64,000 nt of DNA from Sphingobium yanoikuyae (GTDB taxonomy: Bacteria; Pseudomonadota; Alphaproteobacteria; Sphingomonadales; Sphingomonadaceae), in contig NZ_CP139979.1 in the NCBI RefSeq assembly GCF_034424525.1, positions 3,001,001 to 3,065,000 on the forward strand, written 5' to 3'. Of the stretch, positions 37,918-45,220 are shown piece by piece (the first letter of the stretch is position 1; every line of letters starts with the position of its first letter). Under the pieces are notes generated by a model. That model saw only the letters and a list, made by a program, of their open reading frames with translations. It was not told the origin of the DNA and did not search any database. Position numbers and translations under genes: made by a program.

Positions 37918-38717
37918 CACCCCTCTCCCTTGCTGCCGACCAGCGCGAACATCGCGCCCTGCGGATCGGTCGCCTGGATGATCCAGGCGCCACCCGGCAC
38001 CTCCATCGGCCCCTGCAGCACCGTGCCGCCACCGGCCGTCACCCGCTCGACCGCCGCGTCGATGTCGCCGACGGTGAAGTAGAACAGCCATAGCGGCACC
38101 GGCATCATCGGCGGCACCGGCATGATGCCGCCGGTCATGCCGTCAAAGTCCGTCGAGCCGGTCTGCGAGACAAGCTGGTAACTGCCCATCTCGCCCATAT
38201 CCATGGCCTCGCCCTTCGACCAGCCGAGCTGCCCGGTATAGAAGGCCAGATCCTTGTCGAAATCGCCGGCATAAAGCTCGTGCCAGCCGACATGGCCCGG
38301 CGCCATTGGCGGCGGCGCATCCATCCCCTCGGGGCTCGATCCCTTGAGCAGCATGAACACCGCGCCGCCCGGATCGGCCATCACCGCAAAGCGGCCGACG
38401 CCCGGAATATCCTCGGGCGGCCGCTTCACGCTGCCACCGGCCGCGCTCAGCCGTTCGGCATCGGCGTCGACATCGGCCGACCCGACATAGCCGCCCCACC
38501 AGGGCGTCATGCCGCAATCCTTGGCCTCGGCCGGGATCGCCATCACCCCGCCCAGCGGCCCGGCGCTGCCGGAAATCACCTGATAGGGCCCGTCGGGCAG
38601 GTCGCCGCCAAACGGCTCTGCCGTCCAGCCGACGACATCGCCATAAAAGGCCAGCGCCGCCGCGGGATCGCTGGTCATCAATTCATACCAGAAGAATTTG
38701 CCACCAAGGTCGGTCAT
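37917..38717 (-). CDS. Two-domain VOC-family protein
   Basis: About 266 residues with two tandem glyoxalase-fold domains: the first begins GKFFWYELMTSDPAAALAFYGDVVGW, the second HVGWHELYAGDFDKDLAFYTGQLGW. Each has the family's Pro/Gly-rich VMADPGGAVFMLL or QATDPQGAMFALV ending. This layout is seen in antibiotic-resistance-like and dioxygenase-like VOC proteins; no reaction can be assigned. ATG at 38717; CTTTCTCCCG upstream on the plus strand corresponds to a GAAAGAGG ribosome site. Confidence 0.87.
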   Translation of the reverse strand: MTDLGGKFFWYELMTSDPAAALAFYGDVVGWTAEPFGGDLPDGPYQVISGSAGPLGGVMAIPAEAKDCGMTPWWGGYVGSADVDADAERLSAAGGSVKRPPEDIPGVGRFAVMADPGGAVFMLLKGSSPEGMDAPPPMAPGHVGWHELYAGDFDKDLAFYTGQLGWSKGEAMDMGEMGSYQLVSQTGSTDFDGMTGGIMPVPPMMPVPLWLFYFTVGDIDAAVERVTAGGGTVLQGPMEVPGGAWIIQATDPQGAMFALVGSKGEG

Positions 38718-38749
38718 CCTCTTTCTCCCGAAAACGATATTGGGAAAGC

Positions 38750-39112
38750 TCAGGCGCTTTCGTCGACCAGCACCTCGAACCCGCCATAGATCAGCCGCGC
38801 GCCGATGAAGGGCATGTCCTCGCCCTCCTTGGGCTGCATGCGTTCGTCCTTCATCACCTTTTCGGCGCCGGCATCGCGGGTCGCCTTGTCGGGCCATTCG
38901 ATCCAGGAGAAGACGACTTCCTCATCCTCTTCGGCGATCACGGCAGTGCGGAAATCATTGACCTTGCCGGGCTTGATGTCGTTGCCCCAGCATTCGACCA
39001 CGCGCAGCGCGCCATGTTCGATGAAGATCGGCGCGGCAAAGGCCGCGACCTCCTTATAGCGCTCCTTGTTGCCCTTGGGCACCGGGATCACGAACCCGTC
39101 CATATAGCTCAT
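38750..39112 (-). CDS. DUF1428 family protein
   Basis: A 120-residue dimeric alpha-beta-barrel-like protein: MSYMDGFVIPVPKGNKERY at the start, VECWGNDIKPGKVNDFRTAV, and KDERMQPKEGEDMPFIGARLIYGGFEVLVD at the end, all typical for DUF1428 (E. coli YbaA). Function is unknown. It is placed in the middle of the VOC operon, which commonly collects such small proteins. Confidence 0.92.
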   Translation of the reverse strand: MSYMDGFVIPVPKGNKERYKEVAAFAAPIFIEHGALRVVECWGNDIKPGKVNDFRTAVIAEEDEEVVFSWIEWPDKATRDAGAEKVMKDERMQPKEGEDMPFIGARLIYGGFEVLVDESA

Positions 39113-39142
39113 CGTCTCTCTCCTTCTGCAAGGTCGTCGACA

Positions 39143-39589
39143 TCAGGCGTCGGCAGTTTCTCCCTGGTTCGCGGCCATTGCGGCGGCGACATCCATCCAC
39201 ATCACTTCCCAGATATGGCCGTCCAGATCGGCAAAATTGCGGCCATACATGAAGCCATGATCCTGCTTGGGGTTCGGCTCGGTCCCGCCCGCCGCCAGCG
39301 CCCTGTCCACCGTCGCGTCCACCGCATCCCGGCTCGTCTCGCTCAAACACAGCAGCACCTGCGCGGTTTCATGGGCATTGGGGATCTTGCGCGGGGTAAA
39401 GCCGGCGAACCGTTCATGGGTCAGCAGCATCGCGTGGATCGTCTCGGAAAAACTGATCATCTGCGCGCTGTCATCGGCGAAATCATTGTTCCGCACGGCG
39501 CCGACCGCTTCATAAAAGGCGATCGCGGCGGGCAGATCGGTGACGGGCAGGTTGACGAAGATCATCTTCGGCGCGGGCGCATCGGCCAT
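39143..39589 (-). CDS. VOC-family protein, glyoxalase/lactoylglutathione-lyase-like
   Basis: A 148-residue protein: MIFVNLPVTDLPAAIAFYEAVG at the start and YGRNFADLDGHIWEVMWMD at the end, the latter with the His and Glu positions used for metal binding in VOC enzymes. AGGAGAGAG precedes the ATG at 39589. It is the first gene of the operon running down to the SRPBCC gene and is divergent from an HxlR regulator. Confidence 0.88.
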   Translation of the reverse strand: MADAPAPKMIFVNLPVTDLPAAIAFYEAVGAVRNNDFADDSAQMISFSETIHAMLLTHERFAGFTPRKIPNAHETAQVLLCLSETSRDAVDATVDRALAAGGTEPNPKQDHGFMYGRNFADLDGHIWEVMWMDVAAAMAANQGETADA

Positions 39590-39634
39590 CGTCTCTCTCC
39601 TCATGCTTTCATGGCGGCTCGCACCTTGGCTTTG

Positions 39635-39645
39635 AGTCGCCGACT
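39635..39645. promoter_or_regulatory. Short palindrome between VOC operon and HxlR gene
   Basis: AGTCG-C-CGACT in the 114-base divergent gap, a possible operator for the adjacent HxlR regulator. It also contains a GANTC site. This is suggestive only. Confidence 0.3.
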
Positions 39646-39703
39646 TGAACTTTGTGCGCCCGAAGATTATATTATGCAACAGACAAGTTAGAAAAGATAA
39701 CCA

Positions 39704-40399
39704 ATGAGTTCCAATCCGCGCAAACGCGCTTATCAGGATGGCTGTGCCACCGCCCACGCGCTCGATCTGATCGGCGATCGCTGGGCGATGCCGATCATGC
39801 GGGAATTGCTGCTCGGCCCCAAGCGCTTCACCGACCTGCGCGCCAGCCTGCCCGGAATCAGCGCCAATGTGCTGACCCAGCGGCTGGAGGAACTGGAAGC
39901 GGCCAGCATCCTTGTCCGCCGCCGCCTGCCCCCGCCCGCCGCCAGCCAGATTTACGAGCTGACCCAATGGGGCCGCGAGTCGGAAATCCTGTTCATGGTG
40001 CTGGGCCGCTGGGCCTGCCGATCGCCCACGATGCAGCCGGGCATGCCGATGAGCCAGGTGTCGGTGGTGATGTCGATGCGCACGATGATCGACCGCGCCG
40101 CGATCGGCGATCTGGATGCCACCATCGGCTTCCGCTTCGGTGAGGAGGAATTTCGCGCCACGCTCCATGATGGCGATTTCAGCATCGACCGGGGCGAAGC
40201 GGCCGGCGCCGATGTGATCTTCACCGGCGACCAGAATGCGCTTGCCGCCATCGTCTATGGCGGCCAGTCGTTCGCCGCCATGGCCCCGGCCCTGCAAATG
40301 GAGGGCGACCGGGCGCTGGCGGAACGCTTCGTCCGCCTCTTCCCCCTGCCGCCCAAGGCCCCCTCCACCGTCAGCTGGGCGACGCCAGCTTCATCATGA
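39704..40399 (+). CDS. HxlR-family regulator with C-terminal SCP2-like domain
   Basis: A 231-residue protein. The N-terminal winged helix-turn-helix of the HxlR type is clear: CATAHALDLIGDRWAMPIMRELLLGPKRFTDLRASLPGISANVLTQRLEELE (split across residues 14-65). The second half (about 130-215: IDRAAIGDLDATIGFRFGEEEFRATLHDG...GADVIFTGDQNALAAIVYGG) resembles the SCP2 sterol-carrier fold, a possible ligand-binding domain. Such a fusion differs from the usual ~110-residue HxlR. Divergent from the VOC operon, which it probably controls. Confidence 0.86.
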   Translation: MSSNPRKRAYQDGCATAHALDLIGDRWAMPIMRELLLGPKRFTDLRASLPGISANVLTQRLEELEAASILVRRRLPPPAASQIYELTQWGRESEILFMVLGRWACRSPTMQPGMPMSQVSVVMSMRTMIDRAAIGDLDATIGFRFGEEEFRATLHDGDFSIDRGEAAGADVIFTGDQNALAAIVYGGQSFAAMAPALQMEGDRALAERFVRLFPLPPKAPSTVSWATPASS

Positions 40400-40691
40400 C
40401 AAGACCGGAGAGGATCAGCGCCGCCGCCGCCAGCCGCGCCGGGCTGATCGCCTCGCCCAGGAAGGCGACGCCGACGGCAAAGGCGCCCAGCGCGCCGATC
40501 CCGGTCCAGATCATATAGGCAGTGCCCAGTGGCAGGCTGCGCATCGCCAGCGACAACAGGCCGAAACTGGCGATCATCGCGATGAGGGTGATGAGGCTCG
40601 GCACCAGCCGGGTGAAGCCATGCGACTGCTTCATCGCAAAGGCCCAGACGATTTCCAGCAATCCGGCAAAAAACAGGGCAATCCAGGCCAT
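40371..40691 (-). CDS. sugE: SMR-family exporter, SugE/Gdx type
   Basis: A 106-residue four-helix antiporter. The first helix has WIALFFAGLLEIVWAFAMKQSHGFTRL, with the conserved Glu of helix 1 and the Gdx-type WxxAMKxSxGFTR sequence, close to E. coli SugE, now known to export guanidinium ion. Later helices show SLPLGTAYMIWTGIGALGA and FLGEAISPARLAAAALILSGLV. AAGGAG lies 9 bases before the ATG at 40691. Gdx exporters are often controlled by guanidine riboswitches; see the leader feature. The 3' end overlaps the HxlR gene by 29 bases. Confidence 0.93.
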   Translation of the reverse strand: MAWIALFFAGLLEIVWAFAMKQSHGFTRLVPSLITLIAMIASFGLLSLAMRSLPLGTAYMIWTGIGALGAFAVGVAFLGEAISPARLAAAALILSGLVMMKLASPS

Positions 40692-40715
40692 GATGGCGCT
40701 CCTTCACAAGGGGCG

Positions 40716-40803
40716 CCGGGCCGTCCCGGACTTGAAACCCGCATGGCGGGGGAGGACGTGGCCTCGCTTGACGAAGCCCAGATAGTCCTCCCCGATGCAG
40801 GAG
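40716..40803 (-). promoter_or_regulatory. Structured leader upstream of sugE
   Basis: On the minus strand, in order: a 9-bp stem GGGGAGGAC/GTCCTCCCC (40795-40803 with 40749-40757) enclosing about 37 bases, a hairpin CCCGC-CAT-GCGGG (40738-40750), and a hairpin CCGGG-ACGG-CCCGG (40716-40729), just before the AAGGAG of sugE. The last hairpin has the ACGR loop of guanidine-II riboswitches, but only one such hairpin is visible where the class has two. It could still control ribosome access. Confidence 0.45.
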
Positions 40804-40819
40804 GCAAGCTTTGCGGGTC

Positions 40820-41560
40820 TCAATGCGCCCCGTTCAGCATCCCGAACACCTGCGCGAACTCGCCGCGCTTGGTCGCCTCGCTCAGGAATTTGACCCGCTC
40901 GACATGGATTTCGGCCGGGGTCGGCTCCTGCCGCAACAGGCCCATCGTCTCGCTGATGAAATCGGCGAGCGGCATCATCTGCGGATTTTCGGCATGGCCG
41001 GGCATCAGGTCGGTCTGCACGCCGGGCGGCACGATCTCCACCACATCGACGCCCGTGCCCTTGAGCTGCTCGCGCATCGCCAGCGACCAGCCATGGATCG
41101 CCGCCTTGGTCGCGCTGTAGGTCGGCGTCGCCGCCAACGGCACGAAGGCCAGGCCCGACGACACGGTCAGGATCGTCGCGCTCTTCTGCGCCAGCAGATG
41201 CGGCAGCAGGGCATGGGTCAGGCGGATCGGGCCGAGCAGATTGGTCGCCACCGTCGCCTCTGCGATGGCGAGGTCGATCCTGTCCTCCGCCACCATGATG
41301 CCGGCATTCAGCAGCACCGCGTCGAGCGCCGGGAAGTCGGCGACCAGTTTGTCCGCAAAGGCGGCGATCGCCGCCGGATCTTCCATGTCGATCACCATCG
41401 ACGCCATGCCGGGGTGCGCCGCGACCACCTCGTCGAGCGCCGCCTGCCGCCGCCCGGCGATGATGACCTGGTTGCCCGCCGCGTGAAATTCATGCGCCAG
41501 CGCCGCGCCGATACCCGAACCGCCGCCGGTGATGAGGATGGTGTTGCCGGAATTTTTCAT
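40820..41560 (-). CDS. Short-chain dehydrogenase/reductase
   Basis: A 246-residue SDR. NAD(P)-binding TGGGSGIGAALA near residues 11-22, the adenine-pocket D in VIDMEDP, NAG at LLNAGIMV, catalytic Ser in TILTVSSGLAF, and the YxxxK motif in YSATKAAIHGW. This resembles the DltE-like group of short oxidoreductases. The substrate is unknown. It is divergent from the second HxlR gene, the classic arrangement for HxlR control of a redox enzyme. Confidence 0.92.
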   Translation of the reverse strand: MKNSGNTILITGGGSGIGAALAHEFHAAGNQVIIAGRRQAALDEVVAAHPGMASMVIDMEDPAAIAAFADKLVADFPALDAVLLNAGIMVAEDRIDLAIAEATVATNLLGPIRLTHALLPHLLAQKSATILTVSSGLAFVPLAATPTYSATKAAIHGWSLAMREQLKGTGVDVVEIVPPGVQTDLMPGHAENPQMMPLADFISETMGLLRQEPTPAEIHVERVKFLSEATKRGEFAQVFGMLNGAH

Positions 41561-41624
41561 GGGAAAGCTCCTTAGTTTGGTGGCTTGCCCATTAATTTAG
41601 GCCCATACTCTCTTTTGGAAAGAA

Positions 41625-41649
41625 GGCACCGAAAAGTGCCATAGGCACC
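41625..41649. promoter_or_regulatory. Possible HxlR operator between the SDR and regulator genes
   Basis: GGCAC (41625-41629) and GTGCC (41636-41640) form an inverted repeat around CGAAAA, followed by another GGCACC (41644-41649). It lies just upstream of the regulator ATG in the 101-base divergent gap. Confidence 0.4.
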
Positions 41650-41661
41650 CAAAGGTAAGAA

Positions 41662-42099
41662 ATGGCAAATCCTCTGGAATCCCGCTTCGCCACCGCTGAA
41701 ATAGCGGCCGCCGAGCAATATCTCGACCATGATCCGCCGACCGAACTCGATCCACGGGTGGAGCGACTCGTCAATGAACTGATCGGCCGGGTGGCCGACA
41801 AATGGACGATGCTGATCCTGGAATTGCTGGAGGAGCGCGGCACGCTGCGCTTTACCGAGATCGGCCGCGCGGTCGAGGGGATCAGCCAGAAGATGCTGAC
41901 CCAGACGCTGCGCCAGATGGAGCGCGACGGCCTGCTCACCCGCACCGTCCATCCGGTCGTGCCGCCGCGCGTCGACTATGCCCTCACCCCACTCGGCAAC
42001 AGCCTCAGCGCCGCCTTCTGCGGCGTATGGGTCTGGGCCGAACGCAATCTCGCCACGGTCGAGGACGCCCGCGCCCGCTTCGACGCGCGCGACGCCTGA
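41662..42099 (+). CDS. HxlR-family winged-helix regulator
   Basis: A 145-residue HxlR protein: LVNELIGRVADKWTMLILELLEERGTLRFTEIGRAVEGISQKMLTQTLRQMERDGLLTRTV spans the DNA-binding winged helix (residues about 35-95), followed by the wing PVVPPRVDYALTPLG. The extra ~30 N-terminal residues are unusual but modest. It is divergent from the SDR and is likely its repressor or activator. Stops 8 bases before the convergent lipoprotein gene's stop. Confidence 0.93.
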   Translation: MANPLESRFATAEIAAAEQYLDHDPPTELDPRVERLVNELIGRVADKWTMLILELLEERGTLRFTEIGRAVEGISQKMLTQTLRQMERDGLLTRTVHPVVPPRVDYALTPLGNSLSAAFCGVWVWAERNLATVEDARARFDARDA

Positions 42100-42106
42100 C
42101 CGGCGA

Positions 42107-43027
42107 TCAGCTTTCGGGCGGCGCGGGAACCGGCTGCAACGGCAATGTGGGCGCCTGCACCTGCGGCTGGGTCGGCACCACCGGCGGCGGCACGCTCGGC
42201 GTTCCCGGAACAGCCGGGGCCGGAGCAGCAGGCGCGGGCGCGGAAGCCGGCGCATCGGGCAGGATCATGTCCGACGGCCGCTGCATCGGCGTGGCCGACA
42301 CCTGCCCCATCGGCGCGGGCGCGGTCGGCGCCGGCGGTTCATGGTCGTTCAGATCATCGCCGCCGACCGGGCCGACCAGCTTGACCGTCGCGCCGAAGCG
42401 CTTGCGCCATTCCTCCAGCCGCCGCAGATAATCCTCATATTCCGCCCAGAAATCGCGGAAGGGCTGCTCCAGTTCATCCAGCGCCTTGGGCGCATAGGCG
42501 GCCAGCGCCTCGGGCGTCAGCCCGTTGATGATCGTCATCGTCGCCACCGCCTTCTGGCAGAAGGCCTTCTGCGCCGGCGGCAGGGCGAAGAAATTATAGA
42601 CCAGCGTGTTCAGCACTTCGCGCATGCGGATCGCGCTGCTGCCGTAACGCTGCTGATAGCTGACCTCCAGCGTATCGTTGGCGCGCTTCAGCGACGCGCC
42701 ATGCACGGTCAGCATCTGGTTGTACAATATGCGCGTCTGGCCATTGGTCTCGGGACAGCCCAGCGCCGCGACGTTCAGCCCCATGCGCACATGCCACAGC
42801 GCCTGGTCCCCCTCGGAATCGCGATTGGGGGTGATGAACTTCCCGGCCTCGTCCTTGTCCGGCGGCACCATGTCGGGCGCGGAATTGCGCGGCGGGGTCG
42901 GCATCACCGTCGGCACCACCGCCGGCGGCGGCGTGGGCGGCACTTGCTTCACCGGCGTCGCACAGGCCGCCAGCGCCGTCAGGGCAAGCAGCGACAGACG
43001 GGAAGACAGGGAACGTGGCAGGAACAT
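42107..43027 (-). CDS. Predicted lipoprotein, paralogue A of an unknown pair
   Basis: About 306 residues. Signal MFLPRSLSSRLSLLALTALAAC with lipobox LAAC. A conserved core shared with the next gene: FITPNRDSEGDQALWHVRMGLNVAALGC, ILYNQMLTVH, LNTLVYNFFALPPAQKAFC, and an acidic helix LDELEQPFRDFWAEYEDYLRRLEEW. A long Ala/Pro-rich tail follows. The core has conserved Cys residues and an LWHxRMxLNVAAL motif but no domain that I recognise. GGAG lies six bases before the ATG at 43027. Confidence 0.78.
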   Translation of the reverse strand: MFLPRSLSSRLSLLALTALAACATPVKQVPPTPPPAVVPTVMPTPPRNSAPDMVPPDKDEAGKFITPNRDSEGDQALWHVRMGLNVAALGCPETNGQTRILYNQMLTVHGASLKRANDTLEVSYQQRYGSSAIRMREVLNTLVYNFFALPPAQKAFCQKAVATMTIINGLTPEALAAYAPKALDELEQPFRDFWAEYEDYLRRLEEWRKRFGATVKLVGPVGGDDLNDHEPPAPTAPAPMGQVSATPMQRPSDMILPDAPASAPAPAAPAPAVPGTPSVPPPVVPTQPQVQAPTLPLQPVPAPPES

Positions 43028-43228
43028 CAACTACTCCGACGATCTGGCCCGGCCAACATGCCGGGCATTTCCACCGGAGGAAATATGCTTAACGCGCAGC
43101 CAGGGACGGCCCCGCCTGTGGTTCACCGCTGAACCCCCGCCCGGTTGCTGTTAAAAGCCCGCTATCCCAATTGGTTGCAATGCGGCAAGTCGAGCATCGC
43201 GAAAAAGGCCGGAAATAACCGATTTTTC

Positions 43229-43987
43229 TCAGTCGGCGCGCGCCAGCAGGCGCGGCATCGCTCCCTTCGGCACCGTCACGCCATCATCCGCGATCAGGTC
43301 CGCCCGGCTCAGCCGGACCTCCAGCACCACCGGCGCCGCCGCCAGCGTCCGCCCCGAACGCCATGCCGCCAGATCGGTCTGATAGCGGGCATAGGCATCG
43401 AAGAAGTCGGTGAAGGGCTTTTCCAGCGCGGCGAGGCCGGTCGGCGCATAGGCCAGCAACTGGTCCGTCGGCAGACTGTTGACGGCCGCCCCCACCCGCA
43501 CCGCCTCCGCGCAGAAACCCGCCTGCGCCGGCGGCAGGGCAAAGAAATTATAGACGATTGTATTCAGCCGCTCGCGCTGCGCGATCGCGCCGCCGCCGAA
43601 CTGCGCCTTATATTCCCCCTCGACCTGCGCATTGGCCCGCGTCAGCGCCGCCCTATGCCGGGCCAGCAGCGCATTATATTGCAGCCGCGCCGCGTCGCCG
43701 CTCCCCTGGCAGGACAGGGCCGCCACGTTCAGCGCCATGCGCATATGCCACAGCGTCGCCGGCCCGCTCAGGTCGCGGTTGGGTGTGACGCGCTGACCAT
43801 CGGCACCGATCGGCGGTATCTGCATGGTGGCCGTCGCGCCCATCGGCGGTAGCGGCTGGGGCACGGGCTGTGCCCGCACAGGCGCAGGCGGCGGCGCAAC
43901 CGCCACCTCCCGCTGCCCCGCGCAGCCCGACAGCAGCGCAATCCCGCCCAGCGGGCACAAGAGCAGGTGACGGATCGAGGCACGCAT
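43229..43987 (-). CDS. Predicted lipoprotein, paralogue B of an unknown pair
   Basis: 252 residues; signal MRASIRHLLLCPLGGIALLSGC with lipobox LSGC. It shares with paralogue A the core VTPNRDLSGPATLWHMRMALNVAALSC, LQYNALLARH, LNTIVYNFFALPPAQAGFC, and a matching C-terminal helix LEKPFTDFFDAYARYQTDLAAW. It lacks the long Pro-rich tail of A. Both lie in the same orientation, about 200 bases apart, consistent with tandem duplication. No function assigned; outer-membrane-anchored helical proteins are a reasonable guess from the signal and composition. Confidence 0.78.
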   Translation of the reverse strand: MRASIRHLLLCPLGGIALLSGCAGQREVAVAPPPAPVRAQPVPQPLPPMGATATMQIPPIGADGQRVTPNRDLSGPATLWHMRMALNVAALSCQGSGDAARLQYNALLARHRAALTRANAQVEGEYKAQFGGGAIAQRERLNTIVYNFFALPPAQAGFCAEAVRVGAAVNSLPTDQLLAYAPTGLAALEKPFTDFFDAYARYQTDLAAWRSGRTLAAAPVVLEVRLSRADLIADDGVTVPKGAMPRLLARAD

Positions 43988-44072
43988 GAACGGTCTCCGG
44001 CAAATCTGATGCCGGAAACCATGCCGGATATTGGTTAAAAGCCGATAAAGCCTGTTTTCCAGGCAGCGGGGA

Positions 44073-45086
44073 TCAGGCCGCGCGGCGCTCCAGCGCCGTG
44101 GCGGCCTGCGCCATCAGCTCGGCAATGATGTCGGCGACCGGCTCTTCCTTGGTCACCATGCCGACCGACTGGCCCGCCATCAGCGACCCGCCCTCGACAT
44201 CGCCGTCGATCACCGCCTTGCGCAGCGCGCCGGCCCAATAATGCTCGATCTGCAGCTGCGCCTCGCCCATGTCGACCGCGCCGCTGTCCAGCAGGTTGGC
44301 GACTTCGCGCTGCTTGGCGGTGAAGGCTTCGGTGCCGGCATTCTTGAGCGCGCGCACCGGGATCACCGGCAGGCGCGGATCGATCTGCACGCTGGCGATC
44401 GCATCGCGCGCCGACGCGCGGAAGAAGGCCTTCTTGAACGCGGGATGGGCGATGCTCTCGCTTGCGCAGGCAAAGCGCGTGCCCAGCTGCACGCCGGCCG
44501 CGCCCATTTCCAGATAGGCGGCGATCGCCTCGCCCCGGCCGATGCCGCCGGCGACGAACACCGGCACCTGCTGCGCCATTTCGGGCAGGATTTCCTGCGC
44601 CAGCACGCTGGTCGCGACCGGACCGATATGGCCGCCCGCTTCCATGCCCTCGACCACCAGCGCGTCGACGCCCGATCGCACCAGCTTCTTCGCCAGCGCC
44701 AGCGCGGGCGCGAAGCAGATCAGCTTAGCGCCATTGGCCTTGATCGCCTCGATGCTGCCCTTGGGCGGCAGGCCACCGGCAAGAACGACATGGCTCACCT
44801 CATGCTTGGCGCACACCGCGATCAGGTCGAACAGCTGCGGATGCATGGTGATCAGGTTCACGCCGAACGGCTTGTCGGTCAGCGCCCTGGTCGCCGCGAT
44901 TTCCGCGTCCAGCAGTTCGGGCGACATCGCGCCACAGGCGATCACGCCGAAACCGCCGGCATTCGAGATCGCCGACACCAGATGCCGCTCGCTGACCCAG
45001 CTCATCGCCCCGCACAGGATCGCGCTCTCGCAGCCGAGAAATTCGGTGCCGCGGGCCATCAGGGAAGCGAGTTTGGCGTGAGTCAT
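44073..45086 (-). CDS. Nitronate monooxygenase/enoyl-ACP-reductase-II-like FMN protein
   Basis: A 337-residue FMN TIM barrel: SLMARGTEFLGCESAILCGAMSWVSERHLVSAISNAGGFGVIA at the start, VEGMEAGGHIGPVATSVL with the catalytic-type His of nitronate monooxygenase (GHIG), VFVAGGIGRGEAIAAYLEMGAAGVQLGTRF binding the phosphate, and a C-terminal VGMVTKEEPVADIIAELM. This oxidises nitronates in characterised relatives. It lies downstream of lysC beyond a palindromic repeat. Confidence 0.9.
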   Translation of the reverse strand: MTHAKLASLMARGTEFLGCESAILCGAMSWVSERHLVSAISNAGGFGVIACGAMSPELLDAEIAATRALTDKPFGVNLITMHPQLFDLIAVCAKHEVSHVVLAGGLPPKGSIEAIKANGAKLICFAPALALAKKLVRSGVDALVVEGMEAGGHIGPVATSVLAQEILPEMAQQVPVFVAGGIGRGEAIAAYLEMGAAGVQLGTRFACASESIAHPAFKKAFFRASARDAIASVQIDPRLPVIPVRALKNAGTEAFTAKQREVANLLDSGAVDMGEAQLQIEHYWAGALRKAVIDGDVEGGSLMAGQSVGMVTKEEPVADIIAELMAQAATALERRAA

Positions 45087-45112
45087 GATCTAACCTCAAT
45101 AAACACAAAAAG

Positions 45113-45212
45113 CCCCTCCCCTTCAGGGGAGGGGTTGGGGTGGGGGCCATCCACCTGACGCGGCATGTGGGGCGATCCCCCACCCCCATGCCCCTCCCCT
45201 GAAGGGGAGGGG
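45113..45212. repeat. Two-armed G+C-rich palindromic repeat, copy 4
   Basis: Arms CCCCTCCC..GGGAGGGG-type at 45113-45134 and 45191-45212, with inner TTGGGGTGGGGG / CCCCCACCCCC. It lies between lysC and the nitronate monooxygenase-like gene. Confidence 0.85.
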
Positions 45213-45220
45213 AGAAAAAA

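Noticed and set aside
40716-40803. Calling the sugE leader a guanidine-II riboswitch outright
   Set aside because: Only one ACGR-loop hairpin is visible and the second is needed for the known class; kept as an unassigned structured leader.
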